Shown here piece after piece: positions 1-12,429 of a stretch of DNA of 64,000 nucleotides. This stretch comes from Nectonema munidae. Lineage: Eukaryota > Nematomorpha > Nectonematoida > Nectonematidae. The notes under the pieces were generated by a model. It did not search any database and was not told the DNA's origin. It saw only the letters and a list, made by a program, of their open reading frames with translations. The position numbers were made by a program, and so were the translations under genes. Within the stretch, counting starts at the first letter, position 1; each line of letters starts with the position of its first letter. The stretch is from positions 124,001 to 188,000 of the forward strand of contig JAUIRK010000813.1 in the NCBI GenBank assembly GCA_030549495.1. Reading direction: 5' to 3'.

Positions 1-58
1 AAAGCAAAATTATTTTTAAATTAAATTTATTTTTAAATTTTAATTTATATAATATAAC

Positions 59-243
59 TTGGGAGGACGTAAATGGTTGTTAGAGTGTACCAGTCAGCTT
101 AACATTTGAAGGTTAGAGATTCGATCCAGAAGGCAAATAATACTCAAAAATCACAAGTAACTGTGATTCTATCTTCATGCATAATGTGAGCATAGCCTTA
201 AGGCTGAAATTGCTTTGTTATAAAGAACGATCCAACCAACAAT
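59..243 (+). repeat. tRNA-derived SINE, copy 1
   Basis: The sequence has a Pol III-type A box region (tggttgttagagtgt, about 74-88) and a B box (gattcgatcc, 118-127), followed by a unique body with the phrase aatgtgagcatagcctta. The same head and body recur at 42237-42417 in the same orientation, with clear divergence. This is therefore a dispersed tRNA-derived SINE, not a tRNA gene. The head no longer folds cleanly. The copy is older or more decayed than the second one. Confidence 0.75.
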
Positions 244-344
244 AATATTACATGTGTGCTCATTTAAATAATAATTTTAACCCATTTTGACCTGAATTAA
301 TATTTTTTTCTAATTTAAATTTTTTTCAAACATAGTAATGAAGT

Positions 345-2672
345 TACAGCTCGTTTATCTGACACCCATTTTTCCAACAACCTCGGTATCGGGTACACTT
401 TTTATGGTAGCCATTTTCCATAATGGTTTCAACCCCAATTTTCCGACATTCCCGCTCTGACTCCGACACTCAGCAAAAAATGATTTCACCCCAGCCAGTG
501 AATTTCGTTAATCCGACACAAATTCCTTTACATTTTTGATGCAACATATCAAAGAAAATGGAGAGTCATTGTGACAATTAAACATCAACAGATTAGACAA
601 TAGTACACTCAGCTCCTCTTGGATAAAAAAAATGGGGCAAGAAGGAAGAGAGTAACACACTCATGTGTAGTATAAGGGTAGGGAAATGGAATGAATGCAA
701 AATTTATTATGATTATGATTATAACATGTGCAAGCAAATGAAGATGCTTGCACTATACTAGACATAACTATAACAATAATCATGGTAGATGTGAGTAAAA
801 TTCATAAATGATCAGCTGCGTACATATAAGATAGAGTTCATTGAATATTCAGTTTATAACACCATTTGTTCCTTCTAATATTTGATCTCTTTTTATTCAG
901 TTTGAAGAATTGATTCCAAATACAGAGTTGTTCAGCTAACCAAGCTAAATGCCCAATCAATCCCATGATAATTTTGGAAACCCTTTACATCTTGCTAAAC
1001 AATCACGTGTGGACTTATCTATCAGTCAAAAACGTGTGATATGCTTGTACAGAGCAGGTCATCCTAAGTCTACTCAACATCATATGTTCATATTTTTTAA
1101 TGTTTATGGAATAGTTATTGGTCGTTCAACAATAAGTGATATTCTGTCTAAAAAAATGACACAAGTATGCTCGTGTGAGTAGTGCTAAGCATGAGGCAAT
1201 GGAGAGTGCCCAATTTATGTGGTTCACGGATGTACCAACTCGTCGTGCCACAATAAATGATGATAAATTCATTTCAAAAGCTCGTGTATTTGGTAAAGGT
1301 CTGAATGTTGGAAACGATTTCAAATACTCTAGCTGTTGGCTTGATCGCTATAAAACACGTCATAGCATTAAATTTTATAATAAGCATGGAAAAAGCTCAA
1401 GCTGTAGCATAAATGACATTCATCAATTTCGACAAAAGATATCCAGAAAACATCTATAACATGGATAAAACTCGCTTTTTCCGCTTGTAACCAAATGCTA
1501 CCCCGTGAAAGGTAATAAAAAAACAAAGAGGGCATTACAATTGCATCTTGCACAAACGCAAGTTGTACAGATAAGCGTAGGTCTATTGTCCTTGCAAAAT
1601 TCGCTCTTCCACGATGTTTCGGTAAAAAATGTGACCCCAAAATTTATTGTGACTATTATTCCAATAAATTAACCTAGATGACCATAAATATCTTCTTACA
1701 CAGTCTTAAAATTAATAAGACTTAAACGGATTTATACGAGTTGTAAAAAACAAATGGTTCTGCTATGCCACAATGCTACTGGAAACAAATAAGCTGGAAT
1801 GAAAGTTATTAACACTACATTAATTTTCTTGCCACCGAGCATGAAATCATAAATAATTTTAAACTACATTATCGAAAACTTATTATACGCCATTTGATCT
1901 AGTGTAGTAATGATAAACGAGAAATGGAGGTAAATGTAAGACAAACACTTGGTATGGTGTATTGGACTTCTGTTCAATAGGTTAGACATCGTAAATTGTT
2001 GGAGATATACAGCCATTCTTTCTAAACCAGAAAAGATAGGTAATCTCATACACGCATATCAAAATTCTGATACAGAAAACATGAAGTTGTGTGAATTGCA
2101 ACAACTACTGGTACGCCTTGAACCAGAGTTTGAACAGGTTATGACATCAATCGCACATACAAATATTGACGCTGATATTGAAACAAGTGAGACGTTGACT
2201 GAACAAGAAAACATCTCTTTAGTTTTACCTTCTAGATTAGAAAATGACCACAAACTCAAAGGCGATGAAGAAGATGCTGATGATAATACACCTCCGACTA
2301 CTCTACTTTCAGCTAGAAAAACACCTTCGACTGTTTTGAAGTTTGTCGAAAGCGACCCATAGTTACATTCTCGTCATTACCATAACAACATTGTCTTGCT
2401 CAAAGATGTGAAGCATCAAACAATAGAAAAATCGAAACAAAGCACTATTGAAGATTTTTTTTAAAGGGCGTAAATGTTTTGTACTTAATATCTTGAAAAT
2501 AAAATGTGTTAATATTTATAAATTTTGTTTGACAAACATATATTTTAGCGTGAGCTTAGTGTCTCCATACACTTCGAAGACAAACTGTTTAAATTTATTT
2601 CGGAAATTTGCAATCCGACAAATTTTTTTTGAAATAAACAATGTAGGATAAACGAGGTCAGACTTACTATAA
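345..2672 (+). mobile_element. Tigger/pogo DNA transposon, decayed
   Basis: The ends carry inverted sequence: ctcgtttatct at 350-360 on the left and ggataaacgag at 2646-2656 on the right, the typical core of Tigger/pogo termini. The outermost bases and TA flanks are blurred. Between the ends lies a transposase relic on the + strand (949-2362). The left 600 bases (345-948) hold no coding signal and are repeated-looking promoter or UTR sequence. The element length, about 2.3 kb, is normal for the family. It is old: frames are broken and the central catalytic part is mostly missing. Confidence 0.8.
949..2362 (+). pseudogene. Tigger/pogo transposase relic
   Basis: This would cut and paste the surrounding element. 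At 949-1160 the frame holds the N-terminal CENP-B/psq helix-turn-helix, ending in the family phrase IGRSTISDIL. At 1195-1380, in a shifted frame, is the second CENP-B DNA-binding helix domain (AQFMWF, then WLDRYKTRHSI). About 1455-1480 reads NMDKTRF, the first catalytic Asp block of the DDE domain. About 1825-1905 carries NNFKLHYRKLIIRHLI, the block just after the third catalytic residue. At 1949-2362 is the C-terminal tail with NCWRYTAIL and an acidic region. The middle of the DDE domain cannot be seen, and several frameshifts and stops separate the pieces, so it is inactive. The domain order is certain, the family subgroup is not. Confidence 0.8.
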
Positions 2673-2965
2673 AAATTATTAAGATCCTACTTGACCAAAA
2701 AAAATAAGTTATATAGTTTAGTGCAATTAACTGTTATCATGTGGTAACGGTAGGCCAGATGCATAGAAACGTTATGATCAAAAACGTATAGTATAGAAAT
2801 GGAGTAAAATGATATAAAAAAACGTATATGAATATCTCATAATCTATACGGTTTAACACGGGTAGACAACTTGAGTGTCATCTCCAACCTGCATACTACG
2901 ATGATTCATCTTCAACATGTATACTACGATGGTTTCTATTCCATGTACAAATGACTAGGGAGACA

Positions 2966-3276
2966 ATGTTCAACTTTCAGTTGATATTTTGCAAGATGTA
3001 AGATTTGTTGTACCTCAGGAAGACGATGTTAGAAAATTTATTTTAAATAATATATTTGTCAAATAATCAAAATAAAATTGTGTAATCAAAGAATCGAAAA
3101 ATATTCTTTAAAAATGAAAAAATATTCAACTTTCTGTTCATATTTTGTTAGATGTAAGATTTGATATAACTCATACGATGGTACACAAGTTATATTACTT
3201 ATATTATGCAATTTGCACGATTTTAAATAATATATTTGTCAAATAATCAAAATAAAATTCTGTAATCAAAGACAAT
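2966..3276. repeat. Two-copy local direct duplication
   Basis: The block 2970-3092 recurs at about 3127-3272. Both copies begin with caactttc and gatgtaagattt. Both end with a roughly 50-base stretch starting ttttaaataatatatttgtc that is almost identical (3043-3092 and 3223-3272). The first half of each unit has diverged more than the second half. No coding potential is seen. It is a local tandem duplication in AT-rich DNA of unknown origin. Confidence 0.8.
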
Positions 3277-4340
3277 CAGCCCTACCGTTTCTGCAACGAC
3301 CCTTTAGAAACACCTTATCATCTATTATTCATATGCCCTTTTTTCATCTCCTATCGACACACAATGATAAACTCGTGCATCAAAACTCTAGGCCATTTTC
3401 CAACAAACTTCAGCCAAATCTTCTTCCACCCCAATTTATTAGACGCGCTATCTTCTTCGATTAAAACCATCGAACCCATCCTACTAACGCATCCTCATTA
3501 AGCACACTTAGTTTCTTTTACTTACATTTTAGAAATCTCTCACTTTATTCCCATCACCCTTTTCACCGTCTTCAAGCTTTCAACAACGCTCTCGAACGAT
3601 CTTCAACTAATCTTTAACAAGCAGTTTGCAAGCATATCAATTGATTTTGGAAAGTGCTTTGACATCCTTACCAATTCAAATAATAGTAAAGTGGTTTTAT
3701 AATTGTGTTGGAAATTGTTACAGATTAAGGTGAAAATTTCTTTAAATGTAACAAGCGTTAGTTCAAAACTACAAAATATAAAAAATATGCTTCTCTCATC
3801 TGCATTTTAGAAAGAAAACTGAAAAATACAAAATTATAAAAAAAATTCAAATTTTATTTGTAATTGCAATATATATGTCAAACTATAATAATGAACTATT
3901 ATATCTTATTTGAAAATGACCTATGGTGCCTCTTTTCAATTCTAATTATTTGAGTTATAATTTGTGTGTGATTTCTTTATCGCACATTCTCGATATAAAT
4001 ATAACAAATACTCTTCGTTAAAAACAGTAAAATGTTATTTCTCACCTACTTATAATATAAACAATGTATTCTGAAAGCCCATAAAAGTAGTTTTAATTTG
4101 ATGTATAGCATGATACATATTCTTGAGAAATGCTAAAGTTATAAGCGTTTTAATATTTGACTAAAATTACTTATGAGCACTACAAATAAACGTGTACACT
4201 AACCGAATAAAAATACCACACACGCGTGCTCAAAGATGTGGTGAAGCGTATGCGAGTTAAGAATTCACTGCGTCCACAAACGCGTTATGCAAAATGTGTT
4301 AATCTTCCTTCTCATATATTCCTTCTGCTATAATACTTGA
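3277..4340. other. AT-rich intergenic DNA, no gene seen
   Basis: There is a slightly GC-richer patch at 3280-3620 without a frame longer than about 60 codons, then AT-rich sequence. The leftward end of the piggyBac-like fossil described next may extend into about 4230-4340, but I could not align it convincingly. Confidence 0.5.
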
Positions 4341-4342
4341 AC

Positions 4343-4547
4343 CCTGATAAAGTTGCCCAAATGACCATTGTCTTGGTTCAACTCCAAACTTTATAACCAA
4401 CATGGATGGGTCTTCCACAGATAAATTGCTTACATTCATGTCGACCAAAAATTTATCGTATCACATATCACGACTGGCTTTGAAATTGTTCATACATTTT
4501 TAGCATATTTATCAGGGGCTTATTTAATTAAATTTATCCTTGGCATC
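4343..4547 (-). pseudogene. piggyBac-like transposase relic, downstream half
   Basis: Read on the minus strand, this segment continues the piggyBac relic at 8433-8886 directly after the LTR retrotransposon between them is removed. It shows SKLDAKDKF at the junction, then PLINMLK, then IFGRHECKQFICGRPIHVGYKVW in two blocks (IFGRHECKQF and ICGRPIHVGYKVW), which is the typical region just after the first catalytic Asp of piggyBac transposases. It has stops and frameshifts and is inactive. The rest of the catalytic domain is not recognisable further left. Confidence 0.8.
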
Positions 4548-4757
4548 TGTATTATTCAAATGACTATTCAAATAACCCTTCTTCATTATTATTATTATTA
4601 TTACTATTATCATCATTTTTGTTTATAAACTTACACATAATATCTTTTCATTTAACCATAATTATCTGTCATAGTTATATTTATTTTTGTCATTAATTAT
4701 TTGTCATTAACACTTCTCTGAACATCACAATTCTTCTATTCTATTAATATAGACTTT
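4548..4757 (+). repeat. 5' LTR of the Gypsy element
   Basis: It begins tgtattattc and matches the first about 200 bases of the repeat at 8128, including the run of att triplets and the segment ending tatagactttt. It is preceded by gcatc, the target duplication. Confidence 0.9.
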
Positions 4758-7700
4758 TCGAACTTCTCATCATTCACTTGGGACCTGACGTTGCTGAAAG
4801 CATACAAAAAGCGTCAAGTTATGAGATGGCAATAAAGCAACTGGAAAGTGCATACGTCAAAGTTCCTAACGAAGTTCATGCAAGGCACCTCCTCTCAACG
4901 CGCGTTCAATCAAGTGACGAGACAGTCGACTCTTTCTTTCAATCCTTGAAGGTGTTATCCATGAATTGCGAATTCAAAGAAGTAACTGCCGATCAGCACA
5001 AAGATCTTTTCATAAGAGATTCTCTCATCTCTGGATTGAGGAACAGTGCTATTCGAACCAGACTTCTTGAAAACACGAAACTTGATCTCAACACCGCAGT
5101 CAATCAAGCTAGAGCTATGGAGCAAGCTTTAAGCCAAAGCGAAAGCTACGCGTCCAATACCCTAAAGCTTGCTGCAACCGCAAACGAGAACCAACCTGAT
5201 GAACTCTCAACCCGTCAAAATCGTGAAGCGTCAGAGATGGATAGTTGTTCTTCCTTTTTAAAATCTTCAATTAATGGAAATTGCTACTTCTGTGGAGGTA
5301 AAAGACACCCTAGAAACTCTAAAGAGTTGTGTCCTGCAAAGCGTCATACCTGCTTCAAGTGTGGTAATGGACATTTCTCCAAAGTTTGTCGATCTGCAAG
5401 GAAAAACTTTCAAACATCAATGGAATGTCGAAGAAATCCAGCTGGAAAAGCATCGTTCTTCTCAACGGCTCTAAATGTCAAGTACTCGTCGACACTGGGA
5501 GCACCGACAACTTCTTGGACAAAGATACTGCTCGTCGACTGAATTTGAAGCTATATCCCTGCAAAGAAAAGGTCAGCATGGCTTCTAGCAAGTTCAAAAT
5601 GCAGGTTATGGGAAGAACTCGTGCTCAATTGCAAATTCAAAATAAAGTCTACGATAATGTGGAGTTCTTGATTTTACCTAACTTGTAGAAAGAGATCATC
5701 TTGGGAATTAGTTTTCTCAAAAGACATAAAGACATCACCATTGAATTCCGTGGGAAAGAACCTTCTTTGGATATCCAATATCACAGTGGAAACCTTGAAG
5801 CTCGTCATACATGTGCCACAAAGAAATCGAATGAAGTGAAACTTTTTAGATTCTTGTCTGCTAATTGTCGACCTCAGATAACAAGAACTAGAAAGTTCAG
5901 TGAAGATGATCAGCGATTTATACGAAGTGAAGTTTAGAGACTGCTGAAAGCTGGAGTTATTGAAGAATCCAATTCTCCATGGCGAGCTCAAGTTGTCCTT
6001 GTTCCCAAAACCGCCGGAGAGAAGAGAATGGTAGTTGACTTCTCACGCACGATAAATAAGTTTACATTAGCTGACGCCTATCCTTTGCCTGATGTAAATG
6101 AATTGGCACATAAGGTAGCCAAATTCAAATACTTCAGTTTAATTGATCTTTCCGAAGCTTATTATCAAGTGGAACTGGGAAAGACGAGCGAATGTACACT
6201 GGGTTTGAAGCTGATGGTAGACTTTATCAATTCAGGAAAATTCCGATGGGAGTAACCAATGGGGCCTCTGCATTTCAGCGATACATCAATAACTTTATTT
6301 CGTTAAATAAACTTAGTGATACTTTTTCTTACATAGACGATATAATAATCTGTGGGAAGACTTTGGAGCAACACGATCGCAATCTAAAGTCTTTTCTTAA
6401 CGCAGCCAATTGCTATCAACTAAACATCAATTGGAGCAAAAGTAAGCAAGGACTTGCATCTATCAAGTTTCTTGGATATGAGATTGGTGATGGGGAGCTA
6501 AGGTCTGACAAGGATCGCATCAAACCTCTGAGGGAAATGGCAATACTGCGAAGTTCTGCTGAATTGAAAAGAATGATGGGATTCTTCTCATATTACGCCA
6601 AATGGATTTCCAATTACTCCACGAAAAAGTCAAATAAAAGTAATTCACTCTCTCAAAGAAGAAATTGGTAGATCTGCTTTACACGCAACCAAGAGTGGTG
6701 TGCAATTCGTTGTGGAAACAGACGCTTCAGAGAAGACAATCGCCGCCTCACTCTTGCAAAATGGAAGGCCTGTAGCATTCTTTTCCAAAACTCTTAATCT
6801 AGCAGAAACCAAAGCACACATCGTGGAGAAAGAAGCTTACGCCATCATCGCATCGGTACGACACTGGAAGCACTTCCTAATTGGACAACACTTTACCGTA
6901 ATGACGGACCAGAAAGCAGTTTCCTGCATTTTTAGCAATAATGGCAAGAACAAAATCAAAAACGACAAGATGCTTCGCTGGCGTTTGGAGTTAGCTTCAT
7001 ATTCCTTTGACATCAAGTATCGACCTGGAATCGACAATTTATCTGCAGATGTGTTATCACGTACATGTTCAATTTCAAAAGACTCGACGAAGCTAAAAGA
7101 GCTGCATGACTCACTGATCCATCCTGGAGTGCGAAGAATGAGTCACTTTGTCAGAGAAAAGAACCTAACCTTTTCAATGGACGAAATAAAAGTGATAACA
7201 AAGAACTGCCAAGTCTGTTGTAAATGCAAACCAAGATTCTTCAAGTCTTACGGAGACCACATGGTAAAGTCTACAAAACCATTTGATAGACTATCTATCG
7301 ACTTCAAAGGTCCTTTGCCATCAGAAACCAAGAACAAGTACATTCTCACTATTATTGACGAGTATTCTAGATTTCCATTTGCTTTTCCTTGCAAGGATAC
7401 GACGTCAACTACGGTAATAAAATGTTTGCAAGAACTTTTCGCAATCTTTGGACTACCTAAAATGTACACTCAGATCGCGGGAGCTCATTTTTATCGAGTG
7501 AACTTAAAACTTTTCTTTTAAGTAAAGGCGTAGCCTCGACTTTCACAACAGCTTATAATCCTCAAGGCAATTCTCAATGCGAAAGATACAACGGAATTAT
7601 CTGGAAAACCGTCACTTTAGCAACAGAGACCCAAGGACTGCCCATCGAAAAATGGAAAGACGTTCTTCCAGATTGCTTGAATGCACTCCGAACACTTCTG

Positions 7701-8127
7701 AACACATCAACTAATGAAACTCCGCATGAAAGATTATTTAAGTTTGAAAGAAACAGCGCCAACAATAAAGTTCCAGATTGGCTGTTTAATACAAAAACTG
7801 TTTGAATGAAGAAATTCCCTATCCCGTCGAAAGCAAAGCCTCAATTGGAGTTAGTCGAACTTTTGGAAATTAATCCGCAATGCGCAACGGTAAAATCGCA
7901 AAATGGAAAGGAGAACACCGTGGTTCTCAAGCATCTTGCCTCCAACCAAACTGAAAAGGAATTAGAAGAAACCTCTTGCTCTGAATACACTAAGGATCCT
8001 TCTCCAAACGAAGAACCCAGCAACGGTGAAGAATCAAAAGTGGAAGCACCACACCTAAGAAGATCAACAAGGGAACGAAAGCCTGTCATGAAATATGGAA
8101 TAGACAATTCCCATTAGTGCGGAAGAT

Positions 8128-8432
8128 TGTATTATTCAAATGACTATTCAAATAAACCTTCTTCATTATTATTATTATTATTACTATTATCATCATTTTT
8201 GTTTATAAACTTACACATAATATCTTTTCATTTAACCATAATTATCTGTCATAGTTATATTTATTTTTGTCATTAACACTTCTCTGAACATCACAATTCT
8301 TCTATTCTATTAATATAGACTTTTCTTTTACTATGCAAATTCTTATATATATATATATATGTAGTTATGTCTTTTCACGCGCTATTTGTTGAATAAAAGC
8401 TCCAGCCTTTCAGATTCTTTCTATTCATCACA
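8128..8432 (+). repeat. 3' LTR of the Gypsy element
   Basis: It begins tgtattattc and ends in ca at 8432, giving the usual TG...CA ends, and is followed by the target duplication gcatc (8433-8437). An (AT)n run is at about 8344-8360, and aataaa, a likely polyadenylation signal, is near 8392. Length about 305 bp. Confidence 0.9.
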
Positions 8433-8886
8433 GCATCTAACTTGGAATTGTCATTATAATTAATCGCCTGTATAATTTGTATAAATCTATCTTTTTAATT
8501 GCTTGATGAATCATATTATTCCTCATGTCATCACCATTATCTGAATAAAAACATTTACCTGGGAGACAGTTGTATCCAGAATTGAATAAAATTCCAAGAA
8601 AACATTTGAAATCATTAATATCAACATTAGTATTTAAATTTTCAGGCATAAATATTCCTTGCTTCAACAAGGTGAGACAAGACTTCATCATCTATGAACA
8701 TTTCAAATACTTCAACGCGTGTTTTTCATTAAATTTTTCAAACTTTGAAGTAGGTAAAAAAAAATTCTCATTATTAACAGGGTCTTTTTTAATGGATCTT
8801 GAGGACTTCAGTTTATTTTTTTCATTATTCAAACGAAAATTTTTATCATTAAAAAAATTCCGTTTGAAGCTTTGAGTTGTGTCCAC
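8433..8886 (-). pseudogene. piggyBac-like transposase relic, N-terminal half
   Basis: Two minus-strand frames (8886-8692 and 8691-8437) together carry a charged, lysine- and asparagine-rich N-terminus and then DINDFKCFLGILFNSGYNCLP followed by NNMIHQAI, which is the DDE_Tnp_1_7 entry region (family consensus like FLGILILMGYNKLP). The reading runs up to the Gypsy target site and resumes at 4547, where the protein sequence continues with SKLDAKDKF. It is a broken piggyBac-like transposase, cut in two by the Gypsy insertion. It is not the same subfamily as the element at 44326-47465, judging by sequence. Confidence 0.8.
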
Positions 8887-9189
8887 GATGATTGTCTATC
8901 GTTTCTCCTCCGAAATCAATGTTAAATCAGGGGGTTTGATTTAAATAGAATTAATATCTAATTCTTTTGTATGTATTTACTCTGTTAGCTCATAAAGAGT
9001 GAGTCTAAAAAAAGAAAAACTTTCAAATTATATTAATATACTTTCAAAATGCTTGGTGAGATTGAGGAGAGGTCTTCTGAGTTGATGCAGCTTTGATTAT
9101 AATATAAAATAAAGTAGAGCGATGGGAGAGCGATAGAAACACCAGAAGCATTATCAGTGGGAACAGTACTGATTCATTGAGTCAATCAT
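8887..9189. other. Non-coding DNA between two fossils
   Basis: AT-rich sequence between the piggyBac-like relic and the hAT relic. No frame, repeat pair or clear terminal repeat was found here. The ends of both neighbouring elements presumably lie in it. Confidence 0.5.
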
Positions 9190-10001
9190 TTGTTTATGCG
9201 AGGAGTTGTTTCTGACAATGCTACTCTCATATCATTATCGGCTTTCAGGCGGTTTCTGGCCTTTATCTTTATTGCTACTAAACTTAAGAACCCTGATTCA
9301 CATAACTACGTAGTGACAAAAGGAACAAGCACTTGAAAGGCACGCTGAGTAAGGAGTGGGAATGAATCTGTGAGTTTTATCCAAAAATTAACACCAACTA
9401 TTTCAAATTCTTCTCTAAGAGTAGCAGAAGGTTGAAGATCAATCAGTTCATCTTTTACTGGGCTGTCATCTTTTATTTCTGACAGTTCAGTGGCAAAAGG
9501 TCTTATTATCCATCTCTCTGTTGGAATCATGTCTTTTGAAAAGTAGCCAGTGGAGTGATCCTTCAAGATATTCAAATGGTCTATGAAGTCTTCATTTATC
9601 CCAGGTAACACTCCAGGACTTTCACTAATGACCTCATACAAATTTGGGAAATTTGCAAAGTTGATTTGGTAAACTGTCCGTGCCCATAAGTTCAGCTTTG
9701 TCTGCAATGCTGGCATCTTTCACGTGCTTAAACAATGGTTACTGATGTTCTTTGGAGTTGTTTGTTAACTTGGTTAAGATGGTTAAATATATAAAACAGG
9801 TACCCCAAATGAAATGGGATCATCGGATGCATGGATAGGATGTGAAGCTTCCAGATGCTGTTTCAGTATTGAAGGTTTCAGTGACCCATTTCCAAAAACT
9901 TTTAAGCACAGCAGACACTGAGGCTTCTCCACACCATCCAAAACAACGAAATCAAAGCCATATTGTGCATATGAATCAATTTATGTACGTTTCTTGGACA
10001 T
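9190..10001 (-). pseudogene. hAT transposase relic, ZBED5-like
   Basis: Read on the minus strand. ATG at 10001-9999 starts MSKKRT, then a stop, then YAQYGFDFV and a BED-type finger (CLLCLKVF, SLKPSILKQHLEASHP) to about 9795. At 9716-9306 is the C-terminal part: LNLWARTVYQINFANFP, an ELIDLQ motif and FWIKL. The hAT dimerisation end follows past one stop to about 9192 (LCESGFLSL, KARNRLKADNDMR, PRI). The catalytic core of roughly 350-400 residues between finger and C-terminus is absent. The family match (ZBED5/SCAND3-type hAT) is clear. It is an internally deleted, inactive copy. Confidence 0.85.
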
Positions 10002-10254
10002 AACACAATCTGAAAAGAAATAATTATGAATTAGTCATGTGACTAATTCTCCATTCACTCAAAACATATCCAGAATATTGCCATTTATGGCTGATTTTTC
10101 AGTTAACAGTAACACTCTCTGTGGATTTTATTAATACTTTTAATTTAATGAAATTTCATAATAAATTCATACAAACTTATAGTATTACTCTCAGAACATA
10201 TAATACTAATATACTTACATAGCAGCAGTAATATACAGCAATAAGGGAATAACT

Positions 10255-10445
10255 GATCAACTAGATCAACTAAAATTCGGAATAGTAGTGTTACTGGGCT
10301 GCGTTTTAGACGGCGTGCCAGTACGCGCGGAACAATACTCATCCTCTCATGCGCATGCGTGAGTTGCTGAGTCGCTGCGCTGAGAGTCTGTGGGAAGTAA
10401 CGAAGCGGCTTTGTTTATGTACGCATGGCCAAACAGGACTAAACA
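10255..10445 (-). promoter_or_regulatory. GC-richer patch upstream of the hAT relic
   Basis: This stretch contains many CG dinucleotides (gacggcgtgccagtacgcgc, gcgcatgcgtgag) in DNA that is otherwise strongly AT-rich. It lies about 250-440 bases upstream of the minus-strand start of the ZBED5-like hAT relic. It is plausibly that element's 5' leader and promoter. No TATA or defined terminal repeat could be assigned. Confidence 0.35.
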
Positions 10446-12429
10446 AGATTGTCAGATAATCTCCCTTCCCCTTCTCTCCCACATTTCTTTGCATTCTCTC
10501 TCTCATTTTGCAAAAATATATTTAATTGAATTATTTTTTAAATTATCAGGTTTTTCAAATATTTACCCCCGACTATATAATTCTTACCCCCTAGTAGTAA
10601 ATTTCTCCCTGATTCAGAACCTCTGGCGTAGCTGGTGAAAATACAGAGAAATGCAAATTAGAGTGGATAAAATGTTCAATAAGCTTGAGTGAGGAAGAAT
10701 ATCGCTTAGATGGAAAAGGTGAGGGGGGGAGGTAAAATTACTAATAAATAAATAATTTCGTAAACTTTTAATTTTTTTTTTAATATTTTGATGAGTATTA
10801 TATCTCATAATTTTTTTAAATAAAATCTCGATTAAAGACTAAATTAAAGGTCTATTTATATTTGCTTTTCAAATAGTAATGTTTTTGTTAATATTTAATG
10901 TATCCTATTTTAATTTCTTTAATTTAATTACCCAAATCAATATCAAAATAAGGGAAATATTCCAAATTTTGCAAAGTTATATTTTTAAAGTACAATAATA
11001 TAAAATAATTTTATATCTCTCAAAATTGATGAGTTCTGATAACATGGAATGTTTATAAAGTAAAATATACTTTACCATAAGTTACTACTTAGTTATATAT
11101 TTTTTATTCTTAGATTTATAAGTTTTTCATTTTCTTTTTACAAAGTTTCTTTTTTCATTTTCTTTTTGTTTCTACATACTTTCTTTGTAGTAAAGGTTTG
11201 TTTAATAACGGGAAGATTAAAAATCTTAGGAATCATAAAATTTCCTGGTTTTTCATCATATAAATGTTTCAAAATTTAACAATAAAGAATATCAGAAGAT
11301 TCTATTTTAAAAAATTAATATAAAGCTACGAACAAAATAATTGTTTTTTGTAAAAGCAAATTTATTTCTCGTTATTTCAAATATTTTTCAATTATTTTAT
11401 TCTGCTTTAACAAGATAATCTAAATCACATGTGTTCTATGATCGGTTTTTTCATTTAATTATTTAATGATCGACTTTTTAACATAAATAAAATAAATTCT
11501 TTTGAGGCGAGGTAGGTTAAAAAGATAAATTATAGCCTTAAAAATTGAACGTGCTCTTTTTCGTATTGAACAAGTTACAAAATACATTGAAATAAAATTT
11601 ATTTTTTTAAATATATTTTGAGTACAAAACAAAAATGACAATTAACTCTTTAAATATTCATTTGAAGTTGATTTTAATATACTTTCATAATGAGGCCTAA
11701 ACGAGAAAAATCTTTGAAGCACTAGTTTGAAGTTTTTAATTATCAGCTGGCTTTTTTTGATATTTTGAAAATGATTTACTTATTAAAGGTTAATTAATCT
11801 TTGATTATTAAATTAAATAAAAATATTTAAATACTTAAAATTAACTATATGTAGAAAAATACAATATACTATTACAACTATTATGCTTGGGGGAGGAGGG
11901 GGGGGGATTTTTTAAGGGTCTTAACTGTCAAAAATTTCGATCAATATATTCGATTTTTATATAAAATAATTCATAAAATCACTTTAAAGCAAAAATTTAA
12001 CTTTGTGTACCTGATTTACCAATTCTTTACTTGTATGCTTTTTGAAAAGCTAAAAAAGTCGAATATATTATCTATCTTTTAGGTATGTATATCTGATCAA
12101 TGTACGATAGATCAAATGGAATCCGGGACAATCTAAAATTCCCTCGAAATTTATTATCACTTAAAATTTTAAACTACGATAAAAAAATGATTTTATCTGG
12201 TTTTTGATGAAAAAAAATATTTCCTTTTTGAGAAAAACTCTACTTCGAGATTATACTTGCTAAAAATTTTGGCTTGAAAGCTCAAGTAACTTTAAAAATT
12301 TATATTTTTAATACCAGATAATGCTTTTTATTAGCAATGTTTTATGTGAAAAAACCAGTAAGGTATAGATTCTAAATCTTAATTCTTTTTTAGTTCTTCA
12401 TTTATGATTACTTGCTTTTTATTGTCTCA
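10446..12429. other. AT-rich intergenic DNA
   Basis: No credible frame was found. There is a G-rich run at about 11888-11907 and another near 10720-10732. No transposon ends were recognised. The inverted pair 12076-12100 and 12901-12941 begins here and is described separately. Confidence 0.6.

Larger units (their letters stand above)
4543..8437 (+). mobile_element. Ty3/Gypsy LTR retrotransposon fossil
   Basis: The element lies between 5-bp target duplications, gcatc, at 4543-4547 and 8433-8437. Parts in order on the + strand: 5' LTR 4548-4757; gag-like region from about 4778 with CCHC zinc knuckles near 5280-5400; an aspartic protease (VDTGST, near 5480); reverse transcriptase about 5930-6650 with a YIDD catalytic motif; RNase H about 6700-7060; integrase about 7090-7800 with an HHCC-type zinc region and DDE core; a C-terminal region about 7806-8117; 3' LTR 8128-8432. 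The order protease, RT, RNase H, integrase is that of Ty3/Gypsy. It is broken at several places and is treated as a fossil. The LTRs differ very little where they can be compared, so the insertion is recent on the scale of this window. It sits inside an older piggyBac-like element. Confidence 0.92.

Noticed and set aside
4228-4310. Plus-strand reading VVKRMRVKNSLRPQTRY resembling a mariner N-terminal region
   Set aside because: The match is short and does not continue. The minus strand just to the right is a clear piggyBac-like relic, so the resemblance is probably chance.
11887-11907. G-rich run as a quadruplex-forming regulatory site
   Set aside because: It is a simple homopurine run with no gene nearby; no evidence of function.
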